Positions 26,819 through 36,693 of a DNA stretch of 64,000 nt are shown here, one piece after another. A model generated the notes under the pieces. That model was not told the origin of the DNA. It saw only the letters and a program-made list of their open reading frames with translations, and did no database searches. The first letter of the stretch is position 1, and every line of letters begins with the position of its first letter. The position numbers were made by a program, and so were the translations under genes. This DNA comes from Butyricimonas faecihominis (GTDB lineage Bacteria; Bacteroidota; Bacteroidia; Bacteroidales; Marinifilaceae). The stretch covers positions 3,353,880 to 3,417,879 of the forward strand of contig NZ_AP028155.1 in the NCBI RefSeq assembly GCF_033096445.1, given 5' to 3'.

Positions 26819-28189
26819 TTATTTAATATGCTGATTAATATACTCTATAATCTTGGAAGAAGAGGGTCTTGGAGCATCCAAGGAAATAATTCTTCCTTTC
26901 TTATCGAAGAATAAGAAACGGGGAATTCCATCAATATCATACTCTTGACATAGGGTCGATTGGAAATTATCCGGGCAAATAAATTGTTTCCATTCCGGTT
27001 TATCTGCTGCCAGTTTCTTTTTCCATTTCTTTTGATTCTCGTCCAACGAGATACTCAGAAATTCAATCTTCTTATTCTTGGCATAATGTTTCACCAATTT
27101 CTCCATATAAGGAATTTCCATGCAACATGGTCCGCACCAAGTAGCCCACACGTCAATATAAACAGCTTTCCCCTTAAAATCGGACAAATGACATTTTTTC
27201 CCATTAACATCTGTCATCTCAAAATCAATAGCCGGCGCACCGGGCATCATGTTTATATAGTGATCATACACTTTCTGCATCTCGGAGTGATCTACCGTGT
27301 CAGTGGAAACCCGTTTATAAACCTCGAACACCTCGGTCATATCTTTTGGAGCTTGTTTTAAATAATAATCAACAAGACTATTGGCCATGTCATTAATGAT
27401 TTCCTGATTCGTGAATATTTGAGTCAAGGCATTCAAATGATACACAACTCTATTTTGTTCTTTTCCTGCCGGATGACGTTGAAGATACCAGCGAACATAT
27501 CTCTCGGCCATCTCCATATTATCCGGATCATTCCGGTCGAATGCCTCTACCCAACGAACAAAATCAGCGTCTTCCCGGGGTTTTGACCAAGCATGACGGA
27601 ATAAATATACCGGAATAAATTGATCAATCACATCCATCATCATTCTTTTAAAAGCCAAGCTTTTTATCTTTACCAAATTAGACTTTACTCTATCAACATC
27701 TTCCAGATAAGCCTCTCTGTATTCGGCAAAACTCATCGTATCCAGCATCTCAAAAGGCCAAGCATCGTATTGCCAACGGTCGAATTCTTTCATAAAACAA
27801 AAACAATCTGCATTATCCCCAACATAATTTACTTCCGGGACATACGCATCATCCTCTTCATTCTTTTCTTTATGAAATGAAATTGTCAGATCAGCCTTCA
27901 TCCCATTTTCAAGGAAAAGAGCCACAAAACAAGCATACTTCTCAAACGATAAAAAAGCTCGAATCGGCTTTTCCACATCCACGTTATAAACAAATTCTCC
28001 AACATCACTAACTTGAAGAGTATCGATCATTTTTACCCCTCCTCCCACATAATAAATCACTGTCACGTTCCCACCAACAAAATCATAGATTCTCCCTCGA
28101 ATATAACCAGAATCTTGATTTTTTGCCATACAATCAATTCCCACTAATAAAGAGACAACTAATATCACAAATAATTTCAAGTTTTTCAT
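26819..28189 (-). CDS. TlpA-like thioredoxin-fold protein (second of a pair)
   Basis: This 456-residue exported protein has a signal peptide ending about 'GIDCMA' (possibly a lipobox: Cys at 20). An N-terminal beta-sandwich (DUF4369-like, 'GYIRGRIYDFVGGNVTVIYY') is followed by a helical middle and a C-terminal thioredoxin domain starting 'GAPAIDFEMTDVNGKKCHLS', with active site 'VWATWCGPCCMEI' (Cys352, Cys355, plus Cys356) and 'YDIDGIPRFLFFDKKG'. The start at 28189 is chosen because its ATG shares one base with the stop of the preceding gene (TGATG), a sign of translational coupling; the longer ORF would overlap it by 43 bases. A structural paralogue of the gene before it. Confidence 0.85.
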   Translation of the reverse strand: MKNLKLFVILVVSLLVGIDCMAKNQDSGYIRGRIYDFVGGNVTVIYYVGGGVKMIDTLQVSDVGEFVYNVDVEKPIRAFLSFEKYACFVALFLENGMKADLTISFHKEKNEEDDAYVPEVNYVGDNADCFCFMKEFDRWQYDAWPFEMLDTMSFAEYREAYLEDVDRVKSNLVKIKSLAFKRMMMDVIDQFIPVYLFRHAWSKPREDADFVRWVEAFDRNDPDNMEMAERYVRWYLQRHPAGKEQNRVVYHLNALTQIFTNQEIINDMANSLVDYYLKQAPKDMTEVFEVYKRVSTDTVDHSEMQKVYDHYINMMPGAPAIDFEMTDVNGKKCHLSDFKGKAVYIDVWATWCGPCCMEIPYMEKLVKHYAKNKKIEFLSISLDENQKKWKKKLAADKPEWKQFICPDNFQSTLCQEYDIDGIPRFLFFDKKGRIISLDAPRPSSSKIIEYINQHIK

Positions 28190-29553
28190 CACTGTATTTG
28201 ATTTAAATATTTTTCCAATAATGTAATACACTCCGGTTCAGAAGGACGAACAAATGAATACGCAATAAAACGCCCCTCCCGGTCTAGCAACATGAAATGA
28301 GGTATACCTTCAATTCGATACTCTTTTCCTAAAAAATCATTCGTTTTTTTGTCCACAATATACTGTTTCCAAGTCGGTTTCTCCTTTTCTAAAAATTTTT
28401 TCCATACATTCACGTTATTATCAATTGCTATACTAATAATTTCCACTTGATCATCTTTTTTAAAATGCTCTTTCAATTTCGCCATATAAGGTAGCTCATC
28501 ACGGCAAGGAGCGCACCAAGTTGCCCAAACATCTAACAACAAAAATTTTCCCCTAAAATCCGATAATTTATATTTTTTCCCGTCTTCCCCGGTTAACTCA
28601 AAATCTGGGGCTACTTTTCCTCTCATCAAATTCCCATTCACTCGGATATATTCGTTATACTCTCCACGTGCTGTTTCCTTTAATATTTCATCCGTGCATA
28701 TGGAATTATAGTACTCGTAGGCATCCTGTAAACTTAACACGCCGGGCCTGTTCAAATAGCTTAGAAATCTGGAAGTAACATATCGATTTTTCATCTCTTG
28801 GTCAGTCACCAGCGATCCGATAATTTCTAAACTTTTTTTCGGAAAATCATTCCAATCCAAGTCTGTCACTTGACTCATACTCCACCCAATCATATATTCC
28901 AAAAGTTCTTCGTTACAACTCAACGAATCGTTCCAATTTATGGATTTTACAAAATCCAAAAAATCCACATCTTTTACACTATCTCCTACATGAGACAGGT
29001 ACCATGAAAACCGCTGATTTTGAAGATTTAGATAGGCTTTTTTTGCCAATTGCTCACGATTTTTTTTATTCGTAATCTGATTTCCTAAAATTCTTAATTC
29101 TTTTTCTTTTTCATCGACTTTCAACTTGAAATCTTTGAATTTAAGAGCAGATATCTCGGGAGAATACCATTCCTGTGAATTTTCAATAGATCGTAAAGCA
29201 AACAGATATTTATTCTCTTTTTCACAATCTCCAGAAAAACTAATCTCCATCGATTGTTGAGGTAGTAATGTCAATTCTATATTCACACGACTTCCTTTTG
29301 CTAAAAATACCGGTATCCAAGGATTATAACCTTTCACGGACAATTCATAAATCACTCCATTCTGTGTTTCCATAGGAATGTACTCAAATTCCCCTCTCTC
29401 ATTCACTTTCAGAGTGTCTCGTTTTAAACTACCTTGCACGGCAATCCGTATCAAAGCTCCATTATCATTAACCACTCCTTTCAGAATCGTCTGATGGCTT
29501 GATTGACAAGCCATACAAACGATTAAAAATGCTAAAATACACAACCGATTCAT
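28189..29553 (-). CDS. TlpA-like thioredoxin-fold lipoprotein (first of a pair)
   Basis: This 454-residue protein has lipobox 'LIVCMACQSS' (Cys at 16), so it is likely membrane-anchored in the periplasm or outer membrane. A DUF4369-like N-terminal domain ('LKGVVNDNGALIRIAVQGSL', about 25-110), a helical middle, then the thioredoxin domain with 'VWATWCAPCRDEL' (Cys347, Cys350; CAPC) and 'YRIEGIPHFMLLDREG' follow. Start 29553 is chosen for the lipobox spacing and because it follows the PKD-like stop by one base (TAAGATG). The N-terminal extension in the longer ORF has no signal features. It overlaps the next TlpA gene by one base. The two genes together replace the single thioredoxin of the paralogous operon at 10304. 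Confidence 0.87.
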   Translation of the reverse strand: MNRLCILAFLIVCMACQSSHQTILKGVVNDNGALIRIAVQGSLKRDTLKVNERGEFEYIPMETQNGVIYELSVKGYNPWIPVFLAKGSRVNIELTLLPQQSMEISFSGDCEKENKYLFALRSIENSQEWYSPEISALKFKDFKLKVDEKEKELRILGNQITNKKNREQLAKKAYLNLQNQRFSWYLSHVGDSVKDVDFLDFVKSINWNDSLSCNEELLEYMIGWSMSQVTDLDWNDFPKKSLEIIGSLVTDQEMKNRYVTSRFLSYLNRPGVLSLQDAYEYYNSICTDEILKETARGEYNEYIRVNGNLMRGKVAPDFELTGEDGKKYKLSDFRGKFLLLDVWATWCAPCRDELPYMAKLKEHFKKDDQVEIISIAIDNNVNVWKKFLEKEKPTWKQYIVDKKTNDFLGKEYRIEGIPHFMLLDREGRFIAYSFVRPSEPECITLLEKYLNQIQ

Positions 29554-29554
29554 C

Positions 29555-31000
29555 TTATTTATTATATTCAAAATCAACGACTCTACCACATATATTATTA
29601 AAATGATTTTCCTCCTCCAGACTCCCATTACTACTCATCCGTAGATAATAAATCGAACCGGATTTTGCTTTCCCGGAGCCATTACTTACTCCCACGTACA
29701 AACGATTAGGGTTCTCGGAACGGTCAAATTCAATATAATCTATTTTGTTTCCTTCCTCAAAACCGTCATACGTTGCCAACACGTTTCCCGTCACTGTACT
29801 CATGCAAACAATTTTGTTCTGATAGCCATAATAAAGGAAATCAATATCTTTAGAGGAAACGGCAAAACAGGTAGCCTCCCCAATATCGGTCTGGTTCAAA
29901 TCGACCTTCCGAATCGGGATAACCCGAATATAAGAATTATAAAAATCATCATCGTATTCCACTCTTTTCTGTGCCGCAATCACGAAATGATGCCCATCAG
30001 CATCCTCCATCACCGCCCGCACGTTATCCTCGAAAGCTACCCCATAAACCATCGTGGCCTCCATTGCCGCCGGATTGAAAGCACCTGAGGCCGATTCCAC
30101 GGAAATCATTTTCCCGTAATCATCGTATATAAACCGCTTACCTTTCTGGTCATAGAAAAAAGGATCGTTCGATTCGTACATGGAAAATGGTGCAGCCTCA
30201 TAATCTCCTTTCACCTGCGGATCATACTTGACAAACATATCCTCAACAAAAGAAAGATTACGAGTATATACTCTCCCACTCATGATGACATATTCGTTAT
30301 ACCCATACATATTTTTACACAGACACTCCATCACGCAAGGATCCGGGGCAAAATAAAACATCTCGGAGAAATCCATCATGTAAGAAAAATCCGTAGGCTC
30401 TATCACCTTTGATCCATCACCTGTTGATATGACAACCAATCCTTTGGTAAACTCGCCCTCGCCCGTGTAAAAAATTCCCCGGGGAGACCTTCCGGCTACT
30501 TCCCCGTTCACCTTCTCATACGCATCCTCCGTGACCGTATTCACAACATTGATAAATGTCACGTTAGCATTACCTTCTACCTCACTCAATACCATTAATC
30601 CCTTGGAATAGGAATTGACAATCGTCAGGTCTGTTTCTACAGAATAGGAAACTCCGGTTTCCTTGTCTGTTACAATATATCTCATCGTATACTCCCCGGT
30701 AACAGATTCGACTTCAATATCCAAATCCTTTTTGAAAGAAAGCGTATCCGGGTCTGCGGCATTATTTACTCGCCAGATATACCACAAATACTCGTAATGA
30801 TCCTCCGAAAATCCATCTTTTGCGGTTATTGTCACCGGGATTTTCAAGGATGAGAATTGTTCCACAGTATAGTCTTTCTCTATCCCCTGAACAACTAAAT
30901 CATTCAACGGGGTATAATCATAATCCCCTTTATCTTCCGTACAGGCTCCCACGCAAAGTACCAGAATACTCCATATAATTAATTGAATCTTTTTCATCAT
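29555..31000 (-). CDS. PKD-like family lipoprotein
   Basis: This 481-residue lipoprotein has lipobox 'LVLCVGACTEDKGDYDYTPL'. The 'C..DKGDYDY' start matches 'CYKDLGNYDY' in the paralogue at 11489. Ig/PKD-like repeats ('YLWYIWRVNN', 'YTMRYIVTDKETGVSYSVET') and then 'SKGLMVLSEVEGNANVTFIN' and 'CFAVSSKDIDFLYYGYQNKI' parallel the paralogue. The start at 31000 (MMKKIQL) is chosen by the signal peptide; the ORF start at 31024 would overlap the upstream stop. Gene order (SusD, DUF4843, PKD-like, thioredoxin) is the same as at 10.3-20.6 kb. Confidence 0.85.
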   Translation of the reverse strand: MMKKIQLIIWSILVLCVGACTEDKGDYDYTPLNDLVVQGIEKDYTVEQFSSLKIPVTITAKDGFSEDHYEYLWYIWRVNNAADPDTLSFKKDLDIEVESVTGEYTMRYIVTDKETGVSYSVETDLTIVNSYSKGLMVLSEVEGNANVTFINVVNTVTEDAYEKVNGEVAGRSPRGIFYTGEGEFTKGLVVISTGDGSKVIEPTDFSYMMDFSEMFYFAPDPCVMECLCKNMYGYNEYVIMSGRVYTRNLSFVEDMFVKYDPQVKGDYEAAPFSMYESNDPFFYDQKGKRFIYDDYGKMISVESASGAFNPAAMEATMVYGVAFEDNVRAVMEDADGHHFVIAAQKRVEYDDDFYNSYIRVIPIRKVDLNQTDIGEATCFAVSSKDIDFLYYGYQNKIVCMSTVTGNVLATYDGFEEGNKIDYIEFDRSENPNRLYVGVSNGSGKAKSGSIYYLRMSSNGSLEEENHFNNICGRVVDFEYNK

Positions 31001-31014
31001 TTTCCATGTTAATT

Positions 31015-31737
31015 TTACAACCAAGGTTCGATAGCAAGGCCATTTTCATCTAAAATCGGATAATTTTCATAGAAGAAATTATCCATATATTTCCCATACG
31101 CTTTCCAAATACCATAATTTGTTCTATACTCATCTGAATCTTGTGGGAAATCCCTCCCTAACTTCCGAATGCAATATTCATGTTTTACCCTAGAATAAGG
31201 TCCGAAAATGCCATCCATGTACATATCTTCCCAGTAATAAGGACGTGTCAGGACATTGGAAATAATTACCCGCACAGTTGTACGGGCTGTAAGCCCCAGT
31301 TCCAAATCATCCGAAGGTTCCAAGTCCAGAACTAACTGAAAAGCCTCTTCCTCCAAACGAGGATCTTTATTATACAAGACGACGGGTATATTCATACTAA
31401 AAGCCTCCGCCGGAAGAATATACTCTTCCTCCAACGCCGCATAATGTATCCCTTCTTGAGCCGTCGTCTTTCCCGAATTAACAACCACCCGAACATGACG
31501 TTCGTAATTCACGGCCTCCCCCATCAGGTTGACCTGTACGTTCAAAGTCTGCGAATCTCCGTCTTTCCCCGCAAAAGAGTACACGATACTATCCCTCGTA
31601 TCACTCCATGAACTCGGATTTACCTGAAAATAAACAGCCCCGTTACTATCGAAATCTGTTTTATCATTCTCTTGACAAGCAACCAACCCGACCAATAATC
31701 CTAGAATTATATAATATAGCTTTTTCATAGTATCCAT
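31015..31737 (-). CDS. DUF4843-type lipoprotein
   Basis: This 240-residue lipoprotein has lipobox 'LVGLVACQEN'. A Calx-beta-like segment ('LNVQVNLMGEAVNYERHVRV', 'TTAQEGIHYAAL', 'NIPVVLYNKDPRLEEEAFQL') matches the DUF4843 family and its paralogue at 13070. The ATG at 31737 lies one base after the SusD stop; the ATG at 31728 (MKKLYY) with GGA before it is an alternative. The longer ORF start (31788) lies inside SusD. Function unknown; always placed between SusD and the PKD-like gene in this window. Confidence 0.8.
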   Translation of the reverse strand: MDTMKKLYYIILGLLVGLVACQENDKTDFDSNGAVYFQVNPSSWSDTRDSIVYSFAGKDGDSQTLNVQVNLMGEAVNYERHVRVVVNSGKTTAQEGIHYAALEEEYILPAEAFSMNIPVVLYNKDPRLEEEAFQLVLDLEPSDDLELGLTARTTVRVIISNVLTRPYYWEDMYMDGIFGPYSRVKHEYCIRKLGRDFPQDSDEYRTNYGIWKAYGKYMDNFFYENYPILDENGLAIEPWL

Positions 31738-31738
31738 T

Positions 31739-33166
31739 TTATTGAATATTACCAAATTCCAATTCATTATCCGGCATCGGGAATACATACGTTGCCCGGT
31801 TCATCGTTTGTGCCGTGAAAGGAATTGTTGTCATGTTTTGCCGTTTATAGAAATAAAAGAGCTGCCCCTCGGCGATAAATTCTTTTTGGTATTCTTTCCG
31901 GAGTTCTTCCAATAAATTGGCATCAGCCGGTAAAGGATTTCCCGCATATCCCCGGAAACCGCGTAATGTTTCAAGAAAACGTATATCCCCGGAAGCCTCT
32001 GCCGCGATCAAGTACATTTCCGACAATTTCAACAAAGGAATCCGGTTACCCGTGATATACTTGATCACGTACTCTGTTTTGGAACCCGAAGGAATATCGA
32101 ACAATCGCTTACTCCGTACATCAAGATCCAATCCTGTTCCTCCAAAGATTCCCAATTTTCGTTCTTCCCCGACAACACAGGCATAAGTTGCCAAATCTTT
32201 AAAATACAAGTCTGAACGCCCTTTTTTCAAATCGTAAACGTAAAGGGAGGTGATATACTCATGCCGTCCTACACTCTCAACAAAAGTATATTTAGAGGGT
32301 TCGTCCTGTAAAATCTTATCCGTGACACAGGCAAAACGTCCCGAATGGATCACCTCTTCGGCACACGCCAAAGCGTTCGTCATGTCCTCCTTGTACAAGT
32401 ACACCCGGGCCATCAAGGACGTCACCCCATAATAGTTGAAACGGGATTTACGATACAACCAGAACCCGTCATCCGTGACATAATCATCCGCCGAGTACTC
32501 GTCCTCCTCTTCGTACTCTCCAAACGACGGGCCGATCGGATCCACCGGACGCAATAACTCTTGCGCTTTCTTTAAATCTCCTAGAATCAAATCCAACGTC
32601 GCAGCAACGGTTGATCGCGTCACGACCTGATTAGTCGCCTCTTTCACGTAAGGAATCCCCGGATCGTTCGCTCCCATCTTATAAGAAGGTGCGAATCCCC
32701 GCAAAAGGTCAAAATGCAAGAAAGCCCGTAATGCCAAAGCCTCTCCCTCAACCAAGGGACGGACCTTTTCACTCAAAACACCACCGTGTTTAGAGATGTT
32801 TTGTAATAGATAATTACAATTCGCAATCGCGTAGTAATTAGAACTCCAAAGTGTGTCCACCACTTTTTTTATAGTTTCATCTTGATAATCATATACCAGC
32901 GCTTTATTATAATCGTACACGACCGATGAATAGGTCTGTGACAATATGTCCAAGAATCCCATCGTGGAGTTCCCTCCATAAGTATCCGTACGTCCCATCA
33001 AGGCATATATACCAATCAACGCATCCCGGAATCCCGACTCCGACGTGAAAAGATCATCTTCCTTCACTTGAGATTTAGGACGTACATCCAGCCAATCGCT
33101 ACATCCCATGCAAAATAACAATACTAGTAATGCAGCATATCTAAATATCTTCTTCATAACATCCAT
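31739..33166 (-). CDS. SusD/RagB-family lipoprotein
   Basis: This 475-residue protein has lipobox 'LLFCMGCSDWLDVRPKSQVK', followed by 'ESGFRDALIGIYALMG' and 'VEGEALALRAFLHFDLLRGF', all typical of SusD. The C-terminus ('IPLLKLSEMYLIAAEASGD', 'YVFPMPDNELEFGNI') also fits. The start region reads ATGGATGTTATGAAG; as with SusD at 15250 and the DUF4843 gene at 31737, a second ATG with GGA upstream may be used. It is the partner of the SusC at 33179 and is paralogous to the SusD at 13805. Confidence 0.92.
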   Translation of the reverse strand: MDVMKKIFRYAALLVLLFCMGCSDWLDVRPKSQVKEDDLFTSESGFRDALIGIYALMGRTDTYGGNSTMGFLDILSQTYSSVVYDYNKALVYDYQDETIKKVVDTLWSSNYYAIANCNYLLQNISKHGGVLSEKVRPLVEGEALALRAFLHFDLLRGFAPSYKMGANDPGIPYVKEATNQVVTRSTVAATLDLILGDLKKAQELLRPVDPIGPSFGEYEEEDEYSADDYVTDDGFWLYRKSRFNYYGVTSLMARVYLYKEDMTNALACAEEVIHSGRFACVTDKILQDEPSKYTFVESVGRHEYITSLYVYDLKKGRSDLYFKDLATYACVVGEERKLGIFGGTGLDLDVRSKRLFDIPSGSKTEYVIKYITGNRIPLLKLSEMYLIAAEASGDIRFLETLRGFRGYAGNPLPADANLLEELRKEYQKEFIAEGQLFYFYKRQNMTTIPFTAQTMNRATYVFPMPDNELEFGNIQ

Positions 33167-33178
33167 TTTTTCATTTCG

Positions 33179-36100
33179 TTAAAACCTGACTTGCAAACCG
33201 ATACTAAAATTACGGGCAAAAGGATAGTCTATTCCCCTTTCCTGTTTTACAGAGGAAGCATGGAACACGTCATTCATATAAAACATCGCTTTCAAGCGTT
33301 TAATTCCCAATCGTTTCAAACGGGCCACGCCAAATTCGTATGCCACATTCAAAGTCGCCAGTTCCAAATAATTATAATCCTCAACGAAACGGGATGTCGG
33401 ACGAGTGACATAGCCGACATTCATCCCGTCATAAGTCTCCGAGAATGCCGCGAAACGTACCTTATCACCCGGTTTTTGCCAACGTTCTTCGAAAGCCCGG
33501 CGATCCACGTTATAACGCAAATCCACGTCCTGCACCTTATCCACTAACGTTTGATTATACATTTGCCCCCCAATTCGATACCGGAAAGTCATGTTCAACG
33601 ACAGGCCTTTCCACGTAAAATTTGTACCGAAAGTCCCTTCCACATCCGAATCCGTACACCCGCCAATGGCATAATTGGCTGTTGACCATTCCGACACGAT
33701 GTCGCCATTCCGGGCTTTAAATATTTCATTACCGGTAGCCGGATCGATTCCCAACGATTGGTTCACCCAGATAGAATTCATGGAAGCTCCTTCCATGTAA
33801 CGAACCCTCGGGCGATTCACGCCATCCTTCTGTTCTCCCGTTGCTGTCAACTCATCCTGTGTCTCGTTGTAAGCCCGCAAGGCATTTGAAATCTTCAACA
33901 ATTTATTCTTATTATGAATCGCAGACCCATTCACGCTCCAATAAAGAGAGTTTTTCTGATTTTTCAAAATAGCCACCTTCAGGTTTAACTCCCATCCCCG
34001 GTTTTCCACTTCTCCCAGATTATCCATGTAAGAAGAAAAGCCTAAAGACGGTGGCAAGGTTACGGCCGTTAACACATCTTTGGAAGTCTTGATATAATAA
34101 TCTGCGGACAAATCAATCCGATCGCCCCACAGGGTCAAATCCACACCATAATTCTGTTGTAACGTACGTTGCCATGAAAGATCCCGGTTTCCCATCGCCA
34201 TCACGATCGCCCCCACGGCGTAGTGATAACGTTCCCCAGTCAGGTACCCGTAAGTTGTTATCGCCTGATACGGGTCATAATTCTGACTTCCGGTCAACCC
34301 GTAGGAACCCCTGATCTTTAATTGTTGCAGCCAATTCACATTCTTCAGAAATTTCTCATGATGCAAATTCCATCCCAAACCTGCTGACCAAAAAGGAGCC
34401 CAACGGTTATCCGAACCAAACTGGGAAGAGGCATCCTCACGGAAAGAAAGATCCACCAAGAAACGCTCGTCATAACTATAATTCAAATTCCCGAGAAAAC
34501 CGACCAAACGAGAGGTATATTCATCCCCCTCCGGAGAACCCGATTTCTCGTATTGAGTGGCAAAACTGATGTAGTCCAAATTCTCATTCGGAAAACCTTC
34601 CGTCCTCACGGTAAATGATTTTGTCTGGTTTTGCTGCACATTCCATCCCAGATTTGAATTAATCACATGTTTCTGATGCCGCCAGAAATAGCTCAAAACG
34701 ACACTGGCATCATAACTGAAATTATCTCCCCTCGAAGCCGTGTAGGATCCCCGACGATCAAAATCATCCCCGGTATATTCCGCAAAATCAGTATGCTTGG
34801 CAGGTTTAAACACATCCTCGAATGTATTTTGAAGCGTAAAAGAGAAACTGCCCTTCAAACGTAATCCTTCCAAAATATACCAATCGATCCCGAACAAATT
34901 CGTCAAATCATTATACCCGGACTCGTCCGTCACGTTTAAAGTCGCGTTATACAAAGGGTTATAAATAAACAAACTTCGAACTGTCGGATGCCAACGATCA
35001 TCCTGATCCACCGTGTAAATCAAATTACCCTCTTCATCCTTGTATTTCACGTAAGGATTCATTTTCGTGTATTCACTGAAACTTCCATAAGGAGAGTTCT
35101 TTGCCTTTACCCGGGAATAATTCAACTGATTCCTAAAAGTCAATCCTTTATAGATATATTGTAATTCCATCCCCAACCCGATACGTTCACGCCCGGACTC
35201 CTTCATCACACCGGGAGTATTATTATAATTCACCTCCATCGCGTAACGGATATAATCGTTTCCCCCATCCAATCGCAAAGAGTGTTTATGAGCAAGCGTC
35301 ACGTTATTCAACGGTTTGTCCAACCAATAGGTATTTACACCTTCCCGGACATTAGCTAAACGATAATTATAAGCCTCATCCATGTACACCTTATCGGAGA
35401 ATTTATCCTGAGTATAATGAAGTCGTTTGGAAATATCATACATTCCTGACAATACTTCCAAGTTCAGTTTCTCTTCGGCATTACACAAATTATAGTCCGT
35501 CAGATCAGCCGCATAAAAAGTCATATCCCCATTATAACTTACCGACATCTTCCCACCGGCAGGAGCCACCGTCGTGATAACCACCACCCCGTTCGAGGCC
35601 CGAGAACCGTAGATAGCCGTGGCCGCGGCATCTTTCAATAACGTGATCGTGGCCACCCGATAAGGATCCATATCAAACACTTTCTCCGCAGTAGTTTCAA
35701 ACCCGTCAACAATAAATACCGGCATATTGGGATTCCCGGAATACTCGTCCCGAACCCCGCTAATACTCCCGGCTCCCCGGATCTGGAAATCCGGAATGGC
35801 ATTCGGATTCGAACCCATCTGGTTATTCGCTAACTTCACAAACGATGGATCAATATTTTGCAAAGCACTCAGGATATTCTGATTTCCACCCTGTTGCAAT
35901 TCCTCCGCCGTGATCGTACGGGCAGCCCCGGTAAAACTATTTTTTGCCTGAGTATAATATCCCGTTACAATCACGTCATCCAACTCACTCACGACATCCT
36001 TCATCACAACGTTAATTCCAGTCTGTTTGCCCACCACCACCTCTTTCGTCTCCATGCCGACCATGGTGAAAACCAAAATATGATTTTCTTTTCCCTCGGG

Positions 36101-36607
36101 TAATGTCAATGAATATTTTCCATCCATGCCGGTAGCCGTTCCCAGTTGAGTTCCTTTCACAATCACGGTTACCCCCGGTAAAGCTTCCCCTTTCTCATCC
36201 GTCACCCGACCGGTAATCTTGATTTCCTTTTTTTGTTGATTCAAGGCAAGCTTACGGACAATCACGATTTTATCGACAATCTCGTAATCAAAACCATTCT
36301 GACGTAACACTTGATCCAAAACCTGTTTCAATGTCGCATCTTTCAATTCAACACTCTTCACTTTGAGATTTTCCAAACTTTCTCTACGATACACGAACTC
36401 GTAATCCGTGTTCGCCTTTAAATATTCCAGCACGTTTTCAAGCATCTCGTCATGGAATACCACATCCATTTTTTGTTCTTGCGAGTAACCCATGGCACTA
36501 ACAGAACCAAACGCAACAAGCAAAATAAGAACTTTCAATGTCATAACTAACAGAATTTTTCGCAATCTTCTCCCAAGAAGACTACACGTCATACTCTTTT
36601 TTTTCAT
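33179..36607 (-). CDS. SusC/RagA-family TonB-linked outer-membrane protein with STN domain
   Basis: This 1142-residue protein starts 'MKKKSMTCSLLGRR'; the ATG at 36607 fits the basic n-region and the signal segment 'LILLVAFGSVSAMGYSQ'. An STN domain (about 48-115, 'MDVVFHDEMLENVLEYLKAN'), a Carboxypept-reg-like domain ('ITGRVTDEKGEALPGVTVIV'), a plug with 'RVATITLLKDAAATAIYGSR', and the barrel ending 'ARNFSIGLQVRF' follow. FecR and sigma genes lie directly upstream, so the full signalling set is present. It resembles the SusC at 15257 through most of its length ('HASSVKQERGIDYPFAR' against 'RISSVKEERGIEYPFAR'), marking the two operons as paralogues. Confidence 0.95.
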   Translation of the reverse strand: MKKKSMTCSLLGRRLRKILLVMTLKVLILLVAFGSVSAMGYSQEQKMDVVFHDEMLENVLEYLKANTDYEFVYRRESLENLKVKSVELKDATLKQVLDQVLRQNGFDYEIVDKIVIVRKLALNQQKKEIKITGRVTDEKGEALPGVTVIVKGTQLGTATGMDGKYSLTLPEGKENHILVFTMVGMETKEVVVGKQTGINVVMKDVVSELDDVIVTGYYTQAKNSFTGAARTITAEELQQGGNQNILSALQNIDPSFVKLANNQMGSNPNAIPDFQIRGAGSISGVRDEYSGNPNMPVFIVDGFETTAEKVFDMDPYRVATITLLKDAAATAIYGSRASNGVVVITTVAPAGGKMSVSYNGDMTFYAADLTDYNLCNAEEKLNLEVLSGMYDISKRLHYTQDKFSDKVYMDEAYNYRLANVREGVNTYWLDKPLNNVTLAHKHSLRLDGGNDYIRYAMEVNYNNTPGVMKESGRERIGLGMELQYIYKGLTFRNQLNYSRVKAKNSPYGSFSEYTKMNPYVKYKDEEGNLIYTVDQDDRWHPTVRSLFIYNPLYNATLNVTDESGYNDLTNLFGIDWYILEGLRLKGSFSFTLQNTFEDVFKPAKHTDFAEYTGDDFDRRGSYTASRGDNFSYDASVVLSYFWRHQKHVINSNLGWNVQQNQTKSFTVRTEGFPNENLDYISFATQYEKSGSPEGDEYTSRLVGFLGNLNYSYDERFLVDLSFREDASSQFGSDNRWAPFWSAGLGWNLHHEKFLKNVNWLQQLKIRGSYGLTGSQNYDPYQAITTYGYLTGERYHYAVGAIVMAMGNRDLSWQRTLQQNYGVDLTLWGDRIDLSADYYIKTSKDVLTAVTLPPSLGFSSYMDNLGEVENRGWELNLKVAILKNQKNSLYWSVNGSAIHNKNKLLKISNALRAYNETQDELTATGEQKDGVNRPRVRYMEGASMNSIWVNQSLGIDPATGNEIFKARNGDIVSEWSTANYAIGGCTDSDVEGTFGTNFTWKGLSLNMTFRYRIGGQMYNQTLVDKVQDVDLRYNVDRRAFEERWQKPGDKVRFAAFSETYDGMNVGYVTRPTSRFVEDYNYLELATLNVAYEFGVARLKRLGIKRLKAMFYMNDVFHASSVKQERGIDYPFARNFSIGLQVRF

Positions 36608-36660
36608 ACATTTGTAAAGTATTACATTAAACATTCATCTGCGACCAACAGATGTTTGGT

Positions 36661-36689
36661 AAAGGGGGAATCGACCAAATTCCCCTTTT
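36661..36689 (-). promoter_or_regulatory. Stem-loop between fecR and susC
   Basis: AAAGGGGGAAT (36661-36671) pairs with ATTCCCCTTT (36679-36688; one G bulged) and lies five bases after the fecR TAA (36696-36694). It is a good hairpin, with a T run only on the plus-strand side. On the minus strand it is preceded by a run of A. Confidence 0.5.
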
Positions 36690-36693
36690 TTAT